Below are positions 25,254 through 34,100 of a stretch of DNA of 35,432 nt, in pieces. Origin of the DNA: Verrucomicrobiota bacterium (GTDB lineage Bacteria > Verrucomicrobiota > Kiritimatiellia > JAKQHR01); contig JAKQHR010000173.1 of NCBI GenBank assembly GCA_029557905.1, forward strand, positions 1-35,432. Reading direction: 5' to 3'. Position 1 is the first letter of the stretch, and each line of letters opens with the position of its first letter. The position numbers and the translations under genes are program-made. The notes under the pieces are model-generated. The model had not been told where the DNA came from, made no database searches, and saw only the letters and a program-made list of their open reading frames with translations.

Positions 25254-26525
25254 ATGAAGAAACCGAAATATGAAGTGCACGTGCTGGGATGCAAGGTAAA
25301 CCAGTACGATGCCCAGCAGATTCGCGAACTGCTGAATCTTTCCGGCGCGGTCCCGGCCGGGGACAGCGCGCCGGATATATCCGTCATTCACACCTGCGGC
25401 GTTACGGCCGCGGCTCTTCAAAAGTCCCGGCAGGCAGTCCGCGCCGCGCAAAGAAGCAATCCCGGGGGTTTTGTGATCATGACGGGGTGCTGCTGCGCGC
25501 TTCCCGATTTTACATCCCCGCCCGAGGCGGCGGCCTGCATCGCCCCGCATGAGCACTGGCTGGCGGAACTCAGGGATGTCCTGAACCGTCTGCCGCTTGC
25601 CCTGTCGCCCGTGGATATTCCGGAACACTCGGAGCGTTTCGGCATTCATTCCTTTTCCAGTCACACCCGCGCATTTCTGAAAATCCAGAACGGATGCACG
25701 GTCGGCTGCTCCTACTGCATTGTGCCCCGGCTTCGCGGTTATCTTTACAACAAGCCGCTCCCGGATATTCTGGCTGAAGCCCGGGCCCTGGCCGCTGCCG
25801 GTCACCGGGAAATCATTGTTTCCGGGGTTTCCGTCGGCCTGTACAACGGCCTTGCCCGCGTGATGCGCGCGCTGTGTGATGAGGGGACGGTGCCGCGTCT
25901 GCGGCTTTCCAGCCTGCATCCGAATGAACTCACCGATGAACTGCTGGAGGTGTGGGCGTCGTACAAATGCATGCTGCCCCACATCCATCTGCCGCTCCAG
26001 TCAGGCGCCGACCGGATTCTGAAGCTCATGCGGCGCAGCTACACGTGCTCGGATTTTTTGCGCGCGGCTGCAGCGGTCCGCGCGGTCCTGGACAATCCCG
26101 CCATCACCACGGATGTGATTGCCGGATTCCCGGGAGAAACGGATCGGGATTTCAGGGACACGGTGGAGTTCTGCCGTGCGGCCGGTTTTTCGCGGATGCA
26201 TGTTTTTCCGTTTTCTCCGCGGCCGGGCACGGCGGCGGAGAAGATGCCGGATCGCGTTGCGCCCGGAGAAATCAGGACGCGCGCGGCGAAACTGCGCGCC
26301 CTTGGCCGGGACCTGACCCGAAAATACTGCGGGGCCTTTGTCGGAAAAGATGTGGAAGTGCTGGTCGAGCAGCGCTCGGAAAAAGGCATTTGTTCCGGCT
26401 ATTCGGAGCATTATGTGCCGGTTGAATTCGAGGGATCTGCCGCGGACAAAGGGACCATCTGCCGTGTTCGCGCGGACAGGGTTGTCCGGGGGCAGACCCT
26501 GCATGCCGTGCGGAGAGCCCCGTGA
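25254..26525 (+). CDS. mtaB: tRNA t6A37 methylthiotransferase MtaB
   Basis: MtaB converts t6A37 of ANN-decoding tRNAs to ms2t6A using two [4Fe-4S] clusters and SAM. The 423-residue protein shows the N-terminal cluster cysteines Cys13 (LGCKVNQYD), Cys48 (HTCGVT) and a TGCCC site (79-81). The radical-SAM triad is Cys148-Cys152-Cys155 (GCTVGCSYC). The family phrases ITTDVIAGFPGETDRDF and FSRMHVFPFSPRPGTAAEKM and a TRAM-like C-terminus follow. LGCKVNQY and the absence of a longer C-terminus favour MtaB over MiaB and RimO. GGCGGGA precedes the ATG. The following flavoprotein gene overlaps by GTGA. HTC instead of the usual NTC is a small departure. Confidence 0.9.
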   Translation: MKKPKYEVHVLGCKVNQYDAQQIRELLNLSGAVPAGDSAPDISVIHTCGVTAAALQKSRQAVRAAQRSNPGGFVIMTGCCCALPDFTSPPEAAACIAPHEHWLAELRDVLNRLPLALSPVDIPEHSERFGIHSFSSHTRAFLKIQNGCTVGCSYCIVPRLRGYLYNKPLPDILAEARALAAAGHREIIVSGVSVGLYNGLARVMRALCDEGTVPRLRLSSLHPNELTDELLEVWASYKCMLPHIHLPLQSGADRILKLMRRSYTCSDFLRAAAAVRAVLDNPAITTDVIAGFPGETDRDFRDTVEFCRAAGFSRMHVFPFSPRPGTAAEKMPDRVAPGEIRTRAAKLRALGRDLTRKYCGAFVGKDVEVLVEQRSEKGICSGYSEHYVPVEFEGSAADKGTICRVRADRVVRGQTLHAVRRAP

Positions 26526-27691
26526 CTGCGGCCGCCGGGTACGATGTGATTGTCCTGGGCGCGGGCGCTTCCGGTCTGATGTGCGCCGCCGCAGCCGGCG
26601 CCCGCGGCCGTCGTGTGCTGGTGCTGGAGGGCTCGCCGAAACCGGGAAATAAAATTCTCGTGTCAGGCGGCGGCCGCTGCAATTTTTCCAACGTGAATGC
26701 CGGACCGGAGCATTTCATCTCCGCCAATCCCCATTTCTGCAAATCAGCGCTGAGCCGCTTTTCTTCGCATGAAATCTGCGCGCTGCTGGACCGTCATCAC
26801 GTGCGCTGGCATGAGGAGGATGGCGGCCGGCTGTTCTGCCGCGACGGCTCGAAGAAAATGCTGGACGCTCTTCTGGCCGAGTGCCGCGAGGCTGGCGTGG
26901 TGATCCGGACTGATGCCGGAATCCGCGAAATTGGCGCGGGTTTTCGCGTTGCGGCGGAATGCGGGGAATTCCATGCGCCATCGCTGGTGATTGCGACAGG
27001 CGGCAGATCATGGCCCCAAATCGGCGCGTCGGGATTTGGATATGATGTCGCCCGGCAGTTTGGCCTGAAAGTCATTTCCCCGCGTCCGGCGCTGGTGCCG
27101 CTGGTGTTTGATGCGGCCGGCCGCAGGGCCTTCGGCGGGCTGGCCGGATTGTCCGTGCGGGTCCGCGTGTCGTGCGGCGATGCCGTTTTTGAGGATGATA
27201 TGCTGTTCACTCACCGGGGGCTGAGCGGCCCTGCGGTTCTTCAGATATCATCATACTGGCGGGAGGGGGAGCCCGTCGCCGTTGACCTTCTTCCGCAGAT
27301 GCGCCTGGACGAGGCGTTTCCCGTCTGGAAGAAGGATCATCCCCGGACTGAGTTGAAAAATCTTGTTGGGAGGCATGTCCCCAGACGACTGGCGCATTGT
27401 TTTCTGGAAGGCCTCCCCCCGGTGAATCAGATGGGTGAAGGCGAGCTGAAGAAAATATCGGAGAGGTTCCACAACTGGAAAATCGTGCCGGCGGGCACGG
27501 AAGGATTTGAGAAGGCCGAAGTCACGCGCGGGGGCGTGGACACGACGGAGCTTTCATCCAGGACCTTCGAGGCGCGCAAAGTGCCGGGCCTCTTTTTCAT
27601 CGGCGAAGTGCTGGATGTGACGGGCTGGCTGGGCGGTTTCAACCTGCACTGGGCCTGGGCCTCCGGACGGTGCTGCGGCCAATGCTGCTGA
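26522..27691 (+). CDS. HI0933-type FAD-dependent oxidoreductase (BaiN/YhiN family)
   Basis: The 389-residue protein starts with a Rossmann FAD motif (VIVLGAGASGLMCAAAA) and a second family motif GNKILVSGGGRCNFSN. It continues with IATGGRSWPQIGASGFGYDVARQFG, FTHRGLSGPAVLQIS, and the C-terminal FAD signature FFIGEVLDVTGWLGGFNLHWAWASG. It fits the HI0933/YhiN family of flavoproteins. One member is reported in bile-acid reduction, but most have no known substrate. The GTG start at 26522 overlaps the mtaB stop (GTGA), so they are co-translated. The usual insertion domain is present but short. Confidence 0.88.
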   Translation: MTAAAGYDVIVLGAGASGLMCAAAAGARGRRVLVLEGSPKPGNKILVSGGGRCNFSNVNAGPEHFISANPHFCKSALSRFSSHEICALLDRHHVRWHEEDGGRLFCRDGSKKMLDALLAECREAGVVIRTDAGIREIGAGFRVAAECGEFHAPSLVIATGGRSWPQIGASGFGYDVARQFGLKVISPRPALVPLVFDAAGRRAFGGLAGLSVRVRVSCGDAVFEDDMLFTHRGLSGPAVLQISSYWREGEPVAVDLLPQMRLDEAFPVWKKDHPRTELKNLVGRHVPRRLAHCFLEGLPPVNQMGEGELKKISERFHNWKIVPAGTEGFEKAEVTRGGVDTTELSSRTFEARKVPGLFFIGEVLDVTGWLGGFNLHWAWASGRCCGQCC

Positions 27692-27705
27692 ATATGCCGG
27701 CCGCA

Positions 27706-27724
27706 GGCGGCACAGATGTCCGCC
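27706..27724. terminator. Hairpin after the flavoprotein gene, possible terminator
   Basis: GGCGG (27706-27710) pairs with CCGCC (27720-27724) over a 9-base loop, followed on the plus strand by a T-rich stretch (TTGTTTTCTTC). It is a modest stem, so confidence is low. It sits in the 57-base gap between convergent genes. Confidence 0.4.
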
Positions 27725-27748
27725 CTCTGGTTGTTTTCTTCTTCAGAA

Positions 27749-28210
27749 TCAGCAGCGGAGAAAATCCTTCAGCATGCGGAGCTGGATGCTGAGCGACAGG
27801 CTGTCCAGTTTATCAACTTTGGCCCGTCGCAGTATTTTGAGAATTTCTTCGCTCTGCTGCCCGTGCACGACCCTGATGAGTTCATTCCTTGCCTTCAGCG
27901 GGTCCATCCCGGCTTCTGTGAAAAACGTCATCAGGTCACGAAACAACAGCCTTCTTTGGGCGCCCTTCTCGGTGCGGTCGCGTCGCGTGCAGAAATCAAT
28001 CATCATGCGGGCTCCGCAGCGGCATTGTCTCACCATGTTGACCATGATCCCGCCCTCGCCGCAGGTATTGCAGATCCCCATTTCCGTGTCCAGGACCTCA
28101 GTGGTCCTTTCGATGAAGTCATCCATTGAATAAAAGCTTTCCCCGCAATTGCAGCTTTTAGGGAAATCCTCATCCAGGAAATACTTCAGTTCTTCGAACA
28201 CAGTATTCAT
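27749..28210 (-). CDS. Cysteine-rich protein of unknown function
   Basis: The 153-residue soluble protein has seven cysteines in its first half as CxC (20/22), CxxC (47/50), CxC (63/65) and Cys74, with basic residues after (CTRRDRTEKG). This suggests two zinc sites in a ribbon-like fold. The second half is helical and charged and ends DFLRC. No membrane segment or signal peptide is seen. I do not recognise the family. AGGGGA before the ATG supports the start. It lies after the CodB-like gene on the same strand but behind a terminator, so it is probably an independent unit. Confidence 0.7.
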   Translation of the reverse strand: MNTVFEELKYFLDEDFPKSCNCGESFYSMDDFIERTTEVLDTEMGICNTCGEGGIMVNMVRQCRCGARMMIDFCTRRDRTEKGAQRRLLFRDLMTFFTEAGMDPLKARNELIRVVHGQQSEEILKILRRAKVDKLDSLSLSIQLRMLKDFLRC

Positions 28211-28280
28211 GTCTTCCCCTCTGCTTCTCCACCTCTGTTTATATCACGATGGAGCCATTTATGCCTTATAAAAAGAAGTG

Positions 28281-28309
28281 AAAAAACGGCCTTTGCCGCA
28301 GCATGGCCG
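28281..28309 (-). terminator. Rho-independent terminator of the CodB-like gene
   Basis: Read on the minus strand, CGGCC (28309-28305) pairs with GGCCG (28291-28287), with a second small stem inside the loop, followed by six T residues. It lies about 75 bases after the permease stop. Confidence 0.65.
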
Positions 28310-28350
28310 GGGATGACCCCCGTTCAGCAGAAGCGTGCAGAACGCGGGCC

Positions 28351-28379
28351 CCGCCGCCGGACGCACAGCGCGGCGGCGG
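28351..28379. repeat. Nine-base GC inverted repeat after the CodB-like gene
   Basis: CCGCCGCCG (28351-28359) and CGGCGGCGG (28371-28379) form a perfect stem over an 11-base loop just downstream of the permease stop. It has no T-run, so it may stabilise the mRNA 3' end. Confidence 0.5.
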
Positions 28380-28381
28380 AA

Positions 28382-29656
28382 TCAGGCGGCCCGTTTTTCC
28401 AGCAGCCGGAACAGCAGGGGGTAGATGATCAGCGCGAGCAGGATGCCGTTGATCGGGGGAATGCCGATTTGCGCCCGGCCGGTGAACCAGGCCCCGGCGG
28501 ATGCGGTCACGTAGGCCAGAAGCCCGGCCATGTTGTATGATCTGGCGGCGGCCTGGTCGAGCGACGGATAGCGGCCGCGGCGCACAAGCCAGCAGTCGGC
28601 CATGATGATGCCTCCGATCGGCGGGAAAAACGTGCCCAGCAGGATCAGCCACGGCACCAGCCAGTTGTACATTCCTGCCATCGCCAGCACGGTGCCGAGC
28701 GCGGCCCCGCCCACGGTGAAAACTCTCCGCCTGCGGGAGCGGAACAGGTTGCAGCCCGCGACGGAGAAGTTGTAGACCGTGTTGTCCTGCGTGGTCCAGA
28801 TGTTCAGGAGAAGCATCAGAATGCCCCATCCCAGCAGCCCCTGCATCGAAAGCACTTCGACGATGTCGGCCTGCTTGTATACCAGCGCCCCGTATGCCCC
28901 GCAGAATATCATCAGTCCGTTCCCGATGAAAAACGCCAGCAGACTGGCCCCCACGGCGGTCGCGGCCGAATTTGAGAAGCGCGACCAGTTCGGGCTCTGC
29001 GTGCCGCCGCTCACGAAGGTGCCGAACACGATGGTGATGGCGGCCGCCGCCGAAAGAGGTTTTTCGGGGATGATTTCCAGCAGCGCCTGCAGGCCGCCGG
29101 CGTCACGCGTGGCGCGCGTCATGCTCCAGAGGATCAGAAGCGTCATCATTGGAACGGCCACGCGCGACAGCATTTCGAGGCCGCGATAGCCGTAATAGGC
29201 GGTCCAGCAGAACGCCATTCCAAAGATCACCATCAGCGGATACGTCCAGATGCCGGGCAGGTGCAGCAGCTTGACAAACATGATGGCAATGGTGGCGGTG
29301 CCCCATGCATACCATCCGACCTGCGTGAAACCCAGAAGCAGGTCCGTCAGCCGGCTGCCTTTGTCTCCGAAGCAGAACCGGCACATCAGCACGGTGTTGA
29401 GCCCGCTTTTGTACGCGATGAACCCGAGCGCGGCCACATAGGCTCCAAGAAGCAGGTTCCCGGCGACAATCAGCATCAGCAGATCCGGCCAGAATTTAAG
29501 ACCCGTGCCGAGGCTTCCGCCTCCCCACATGGTGGCCGTGAAAAAGGTGAATCCCAGCAGCACCACGGCGTTGGACCAGAAACCCCTTCGCGCGCCTGCG
29601 GGGATCTCGCTCAGCGGATAATCTTCCCTCTGGTCGTCGTTTCTGCGCTCGTCCAT
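28382..29656 (-). CDS. NCS1-family cytosine/purine permease, CodB-like
   Basis: The 424-residue protein has about twelve membrane helices and the CodB-type features. These are an N-terminal SEIPAGARRGFWSNAVVLLGFTFF, GGGSLGTGL near residue 46, a conserved FVSGGTQSPNWSRF (cytosine permease style), and a C-terminal PPIGGIIMADCWLVRRGRY. CodB imports cytosine with a cation; related members take thiamine precursors, hydantoins or allantoin. No codA, hydrolase or regulator is nearby, so the substrate stays open. CAGGAGGAAGC precedes the ATG. It is followed by a stem and then a rho-independent terminator. Confidence 0.9.
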   Translation of the reverse strand: MDERRNDDQREDYPLSEIPAGARRGFWSNAVVLLGFTFFTATMWGGGSLGTGLKFWPDLLMLIVAGNLLLGAYVAALGFIAYKSGLNTVLMCRFCFGDKGSRLTDLLLGFTQVGWYAWGTATIAIMFVKLLHLPGIWTYPLMVIFGMAFCWTAYYGYRGLEMLSRVAVPMMTLLILWSMTRATRDAGGLQALLEIIPEKPLSAAAAITIVFGTFVSGGTQSPNWSRFSNSAATAVGASLLAFFIGNGLMIFCGAYGALVYKQADIVEVLSMQGLLGWGILMLLLNIWTTQDNTVYNFSVAGCNLFRSRRRRVFTVGGAALGTVLAMAGMYNWLVPWLILLGTFFPPIGGIIMADCWLVRRGRYPSLDQAAARSYNMAGLLAYVTASAGAWFTGRAQIGIPPINGILLALIIYPLLFRLLEKRAA

Positions 29657-29683
29657 GCTTCCTCCTGTGTCAGAAAGCCTGCA

Positions 29684-29711
29684 AAATAGCGGAGATGAAA
29701 ACCGGCCGCAA
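29684..29711 (-). promoter_or_regulatory. Weak candidate promoter of the CodB-like gene
   Basis: On the minus strand TTGCGG (29711-29706) and TATTTT (29689-29684) are 16 bases apart, about 30 bases before the permease ATG. Both boxes are partial matches. Confidence 0.3.
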
Positions 29712-29756
29712 GCACAAGAAACATCCCGGGGCTCCGCAATAACTGACGAAGAACTG

Positions 29757-29853
29757 AAAACAGGCCCAAAATAGGGGAAAAATCATTGAAAAATCGAAAA
29801 AATCACAAAAAAATGCCAAAAAACGCCAAAAATCGGCCAAAATCAGCGAAAAA
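29757..29853 (+). repeat. First array of helically phased A-tracts
   Basis: Ten runs of four to seven A residues sit at centres close to 29758, 29769, 29780, 29791, 29799, 29810, 29820, 29830, 29840 and 29851, a mean spacing of about 10.2 bases. The spacers are short and mostly G/C rich (for example ATGCC, CGCC, TCGGCC). In-phase A-tracts bend DNA strongly. The units are not identical, so this is a periodic pattern and not a simple tandem repeat. Translations are low-complexity Lys/Asn/Pro, so coding is unlikely. Confidence 0.85.
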
Positions 29854-29864
29854 TGGCCGATTTT
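29829..29864. terminator. Eleven-base hairpin with T-run, possible bidirectional terminator
   Basis: AAAATCGGCCA (29829-29839) and TGGCCGATTTT (29854-29864) are perfect complements around a 14-base loop. The arms end in A4/T4, so it could terminate transcripts from either side. No obvious gene ends here, so an insulating role is inferred. Confidence 0.5.
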
Positions 29865-29883
29865 GCTTGATTTTCTGGAAAAT

Positions 29884-29899
29884 ATCTGCTTATCTGCTT
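29884..29899 (+). repeat. Eight-base tandem duplication ATCTGCTT
   Basis: Two exact adjacent copies (29884-29891 and 29892-29899) between the A-tract arrays. Confidence 0.7.
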
Positions 29900-29911
29900 G
29901 CCGTGCAAGCA
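29895..29911. repeat. Inverted repeat TGCTTG-N5-CAAGCA
   Basis: Perfect six-base arms around CCGTG, in the gap between the two A-tract arrays. CCGG-AAT-CCGG (29915-29925) follows at once. Together with the 11-base hairpin these form a small symmetric cluster. Confidence 0.6.
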
Positions 29912-29928
29912 TCTCCGGAATCCGGCTC

Positions 29929-30032
29929 AAACATCAAAAAACCTCTCAAAATACCCGAAAATCACCGAAAAAACCAAAAAAATGCCCCAAAAACGTAAAA
30001 AATGCCCCCAAAATGCCCAAAATGGACCCAAA
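29929..30032 (+). repeat. Second array of helically phased A-tracts
   Basis: Eleven A-runs have centres near 29930, 29938, 29949, 29959, 29970, 29979, 29991, 29999, 30011, 30020 and 30031, a mean spacing of about 10.1 bases. The A-runs are on the same strand as in the first array, separated by C-rich spacers (ATGCCCC, ACCCG). It is non-coding by appearance. Confidence 0.85.
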
Positions 30033-30150
30033 GGCCGAAACTTGACGCTGGACGCTTGAAACTTGGAACCCTGTGCCTCTGTGCCCTTTCCCCTTTGTGC
30101 CCTTCTGGACGCAACCTGCAACTTGTAACCTTCAACCGCCCGTTCCGGAT
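30033..30150. other. Low-complexity intergenic stretch (CTTGAAACTTGG / CAACTTGTAACC type)
   Basis: Short imperfect reiterations such as GACGCTTGAAACTTGGAACC, CTGTGCCTCTGTGCCC and AACCTGCAACTTGTAACC fill this stretch. I recall similar text recurring between genes in many uncultured-bacterium genomes. No gene is seen. Confidence 0.5.
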
Positions 30151-30158
30151 CCCAGGTC

Positions 30159-30217
30159 AAAAATTTTTACTTTTTCCCAAATTTCTATTGAACTCTTCTG
30201 AAAACCTGTGGTATGTT
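30159..30217 (+). promoter_or_regulatory. Promoter with AT-rich UP-like element before the prepilin gene
   Basis: TTGAAC (30188-30193) and TATGTT (30212-30217) are 18 bases apart, with TG upstream of the -10 (TGTGGTATGTT). A perfect AAAAATTTTT (30159-30168) and further T/A runs sit where an UP element would be. Transcription would start near 30224, just ahead of the GGAG at 30240-30243. Confidence 0.55.
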
Positions 30218-30249
30218 TCATTGATTAGATTCCAATAATGGAGAACTCT

Positions 30250-31089
30250 ATGAATATGCTGAAAAAGTCTAATCGTACGACCTGTGCTTTTACCCTCATC
30301 GAACTGCTCGTCGTTATCGCCATCATCGCAGTCCTTGTGGCTCTTCTGCTTCCCGCCATTGGCAACGCCAAGGAGCGCGCCAATCGGATTAAATGCAATG
30401 GCAACCTGCGCTCGTGGGGTCAAGCCTATGTAATATATTTGGTCGATTCTCAGGGAGTATTTCCAACTCAAGGGAGTGGCCCGGGTGCGGGGTGGGCGGC
30501 GGACCCAATGGATCCAGAGAAATCTTCCGATGCGTGGTTTAATGTGTTGCCGCAACTCATTGGGGGTAGAACATATTCGCAGTTACAGCAGGAAGAGGCT
30601 TCTCCGCGGCCAGGAGATAAATCTTTATTCATTTGTCCGTCTGTCATGAAAGAAGATTTTCCGCCTCCCACTGATCCAATGACCTATTATGCGAATTATG
30701 CTCAGAATTTGTGGCTAGAACAGAGTGATAATGCCAAACTTTATGGTTTGTCTGTAAAATTGCGCTTAGATCAAGTCCGAAATCCTTCACTTCTTGTCCT
30801 GATGGCTGAGCAGGCGACAGGGCAAGCAGTTCATGGTAGCGGGCCGCTCCCGAGCTATCGTTATGGTCACACACACGTCCTGTATACCGCTGAAGTAAAA
30901 AACGACAGAGGGGATGGATTCCGCCATGGTGATCGGGATGGATGCAACATCCTTTTCAGCGATGGTCATACGGATTATTTCAAGAAAGATCAAATATATG
31001 ACTCTGGTGAAGTTAATGATAAGTATGATAATTATGGTGGTCTCATTTGGAATCCCGGTAGAGACGAATTTAACGAAGAATATAACTAA
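30250..31089 (+). CDS. Prepilin-type (type II secretion/pseudopilin) protein with H-X9-DG-like end
   Basis: The 279-residue protein starts with a type IV prepilin leader: [13 protein letters not shown], then [24 protein letters not shown]. Predicted cleavage lies between Ala13 and Phe14, and the conserved Glu5 of the mature protein is Glu18. A large globular domain follows, with a C-terminal [22 protein letters not shown], the pattern shared by the very abundant DUF1559/H-X9-DG proteins of Planctomycetes and Verrucomicrobia. Such proteins are thought to be minor pseudopilins or secreted components. The GGAG at 30240-30243 favours the ATG at 30250 over the one at 30238. Codons are visibly more A+T-rich than in the housekeeping genes. 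The giant secreted gene follows after 38 bases, perhaps as an operon. Confidence 0.9.
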   Translation: MNMLKKSNRTTCAFTLIELLVVIAIIAVLVALLLPAIGNAKERANRIKCNGNLRSWGQAYVIYLVDSQGVFPTQGSGPGAGWAADPMDPEKSSDAWFNVLPQLIGGRTYSQLQQEEASPRPGDKSLFICPSVMKEDFPPPTDPMTYYANYAQNLWLEQSDNAKLYGLSVKLRLDQVRNPSLLVLMAEQATGQAVHGSGPLPSYRYGHTHVLYTAEVKNDRGDGFRHGDRDGCNILFSDGHTDYFKKDQIYDSGEVNDKYDNYGGLIWNPGRDEFNEEYN

Positions 31090-31127
31090 TTTATTATGAG
31101 AAAATCATTCCAAGAGGGAGCGGCAAA

Positions 31128-34100
31128 ATGAAGAAAATCAGTATAATAATGGCTGTTATTGCGATGTTTGCAGGGATGTCAGAGGGGCAGACCTTTAGTA
31201 CGATCGCTGCAGCAAAAACGAACCTGTATATTAATGGGACGAACACATATTTTGCCCAGTACACAAATGAATTCATTGACCCGACGTTTTCAATCAAGGG
31301 CAGGATCATCTCGCCATTTCTGAGTACGCCTGGTGACACAAATAACATAGAGATTTTTATTCAGGACACCACCACTGGCATCCGTGTCCATAGCGGCGGG
31401 ATCTATTTCTCCGCAACCAATCCCCCAAGTTGGTTTAAGCCCGGCGCGGAATTAACTGTGAAATACGGAGTGATTGATCAAGCTGCCGGCATGCGTTCTA
31501 TCAGAGTTGATTATCCCAATTATTTCTTCATTTCCGACACTAATTTGTTGCCCGTCACTCCTCGTCTGGTAACGATTGATGAGTATCTTGCAGACGGCGA
31601 AGCACGCGAAGGGGAACTCATTAAGATCACGAATCTCACGATGGGTGCAAGCGCATGGTCGTATGGAACCTATTCGCAGTTCATTGCTACATCAGGAACT
31701 TCAAAAATCACCGTTTACATTGATGAAGACACTGAAATCCCGGGCCAGCTTCCTCCCACCAATACATTTGATCTCATTGGGTTAGCGGTTCAATACGATA
31801 ACAGCCTGATTCCATCCAATGGCTACGAGATTATACCACGATACTACAGCGATTTTATCCAAACCGTTGGTGCTGAACCTCCGAGCATTGTTGTGACGCC
31901 TGCGGGCGCGACCGCCAAGGTGGGCCGTCCGATTACTGTTGATGTGATCGGGCAGGATCGGAATGCGGCAGATGTGCTGACTATTGCGAACCCCGAAGCC
32001 ATCAGCGGATCGTCATTTGTTTCGACGGGTGCCCGCACAAAACAACTTTCCTGGACCCCGCAGCTTTCTGATGCGGGTACTATTCATACCGCAGTGTTTA
32101 CTGTGGCCGACGCTACGGTGACTGTGACGGGGCAGACGGTGATTACTGTATCGCCTGCTTATCAAGCTGGCGCTCCGTGGATTAACGAGTTTCATTATGA
32201 CAATGAGAGCTCAGATGTAGATGAAGGCGTGGAGCTCGCAGGAGCGTCCGCAATCGACCTATCCGCCTACGATATACTTCTGTATAATGGAAACGGCGGG
32301 TTAGTATACCATACCATTAATTGTTCCGGAACCCTTGGGGATGAAGGCAACGGATACGCAGCAGCATGGTTCCCCGTCGCTTCTACTCCCGGCATACAGG
32401 GCGGCCCGGATGGCATTGCATTGGTTCATCGGGACACAACCAATGTACTCGATTTCATAAGTTATGAAGGAACATTTACGGCAGTCGATGGGCCGGCCGC
32501 TGGCATGGATTCGTATGATGTCGGAGTTGTGGAAGAAGATCCCAATTTCCCCGTCAATTATTCCTTGCAGCTGGCGGGTGACGGAACGAATTACGAGTCG
32601 TTTGTCTGGACCGGGCCTGTTCCCGCATCTAGAGGGTTCCTTAACTTTGCCCAGAATGTTGGAGGTACCGCAGACGCGGCAGTTATCATGTTTGATCTGG
32701 CTCTGTTGCCAGCCGAGCCTTCAACTAACGCATTTGACATTGTGTGCTCTATCTTCCCGAATGGTTCGGCGGACAGCCTGTCCGCAACGGCATACTACAC
32801 ACTCAACGGCGGAACAACAAACAGCGTGCCGATGAGCCTTGGCGAGGATTACAGCTACACTACAAGCTCGCAAATTCCGGGGCAGCCGGATGGGACTGTT
32901 CTCAGCTACTGGGTGGGTGTAACATTCGGCGGCCCGGGAACCAACAGCCCGTCGTTTACAGAGACAAATACATATAATATCGTTGCTCTTGCAGGATATG
33001 AAACTTTTGCCAACTTTGACCCTGTGAACGTTGGAGCCTATACGGACGGAGACTTCCTCGGACAGGATGGATCCACTTGGACCTACACGCAGTGCCGGGG
33101 GGATATGCTGATCACAGATGAGACCCCCTGCCTTGGAAATAATCGGACACCCGTTGCTGCGGTGCAGTCTGGAACCATTTCCGGAGGTTGCGGAACGCTT
33201 AGTTTCGATCTCATGAAGGCCTTTTCCGCAGATTACAACCTTGAGGTGTATGTTAACGATAATCTGGTCGCCACCCTTACGGGCGGTACGCAGAGTGTTG
33301 TTGATTCCTCGGGTGATATTGTGGTCAATGCCCAGGGTGATTTTGTCCTGAAGTTCATTCAGGCGAACAGTGCGGCTGGACAAGTGAGCATTGACAACAT
33401 CACTTGGACTCCGCCGGATCAGAATGCGCCGTCGCTGGCGATCACCAACCCGATCACATCATCCGTGTCGGTTTCAAATGAAGTCACGTCTTATATGGTC
33501 GAGGGTTCGGCCAGCACCAGCGTGGTCGGCCAGATCAGCTGGACCAACGCTCTGACCGGCGCGTCCGGCACCACTGCGGCCGGGACCTCATGGAGCCAGA
33601 GCGTTGCTCTGAATGTGGGCGTCAACGTGATCACATTCTCCGGCACAAATAATGTTGGAGCCTCCGCCAGCGACAGCGTGACGATTACGCGTCAATCCCT
33701 GCCGCTTGGAACTGTGCTGATGATCTCTCAGTACTATGAGGGCGCAAGCAACGATAAATGGATCGAACTCTATAATGCAGGAGAATCAACTATTGACCTT
33801 GGTGCGGGAGGTTATCGCCTGGGCATCTGGGCCAACGCCGCGCGTGAGGGCTGGAAGACGAGTGTTGCTCCATCTGCATCCATCGTTTTGAGCAACTCCA
33901 TCGCGGCAGGGGACACTTACCTTGTTAAACACACGGACAGTGCGAATCCGACTTATGCCGTGGGAGATATCGCAAGCGGATCGCTCACGCCAAACGGGGA
34001 TGACAGCGTGGTGCTCTACACGGGTGAAACCTATGACTTTGCCAATGTGGTCGATGCGTTTGGTCTGACCGGAAGCGGATATGCTGACAAGAGCTATGTC

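Noticed and set aside
28266-28829. Minus-strand frame overlapping the CodB-like gene
   Set aside because: It is the out-of-frame shadow of the permease C-terminus and runs through the terminator.
29757-30032. A-tract arrays considered as a CRISPR array or as a coding Lys-rich protein
   Set aside because: Units are 10 bases and differ from each other, with no spacer-length repeats or cas genes; frames are low-complexity Lys/Asn and lack a Shine-Dalgarno.
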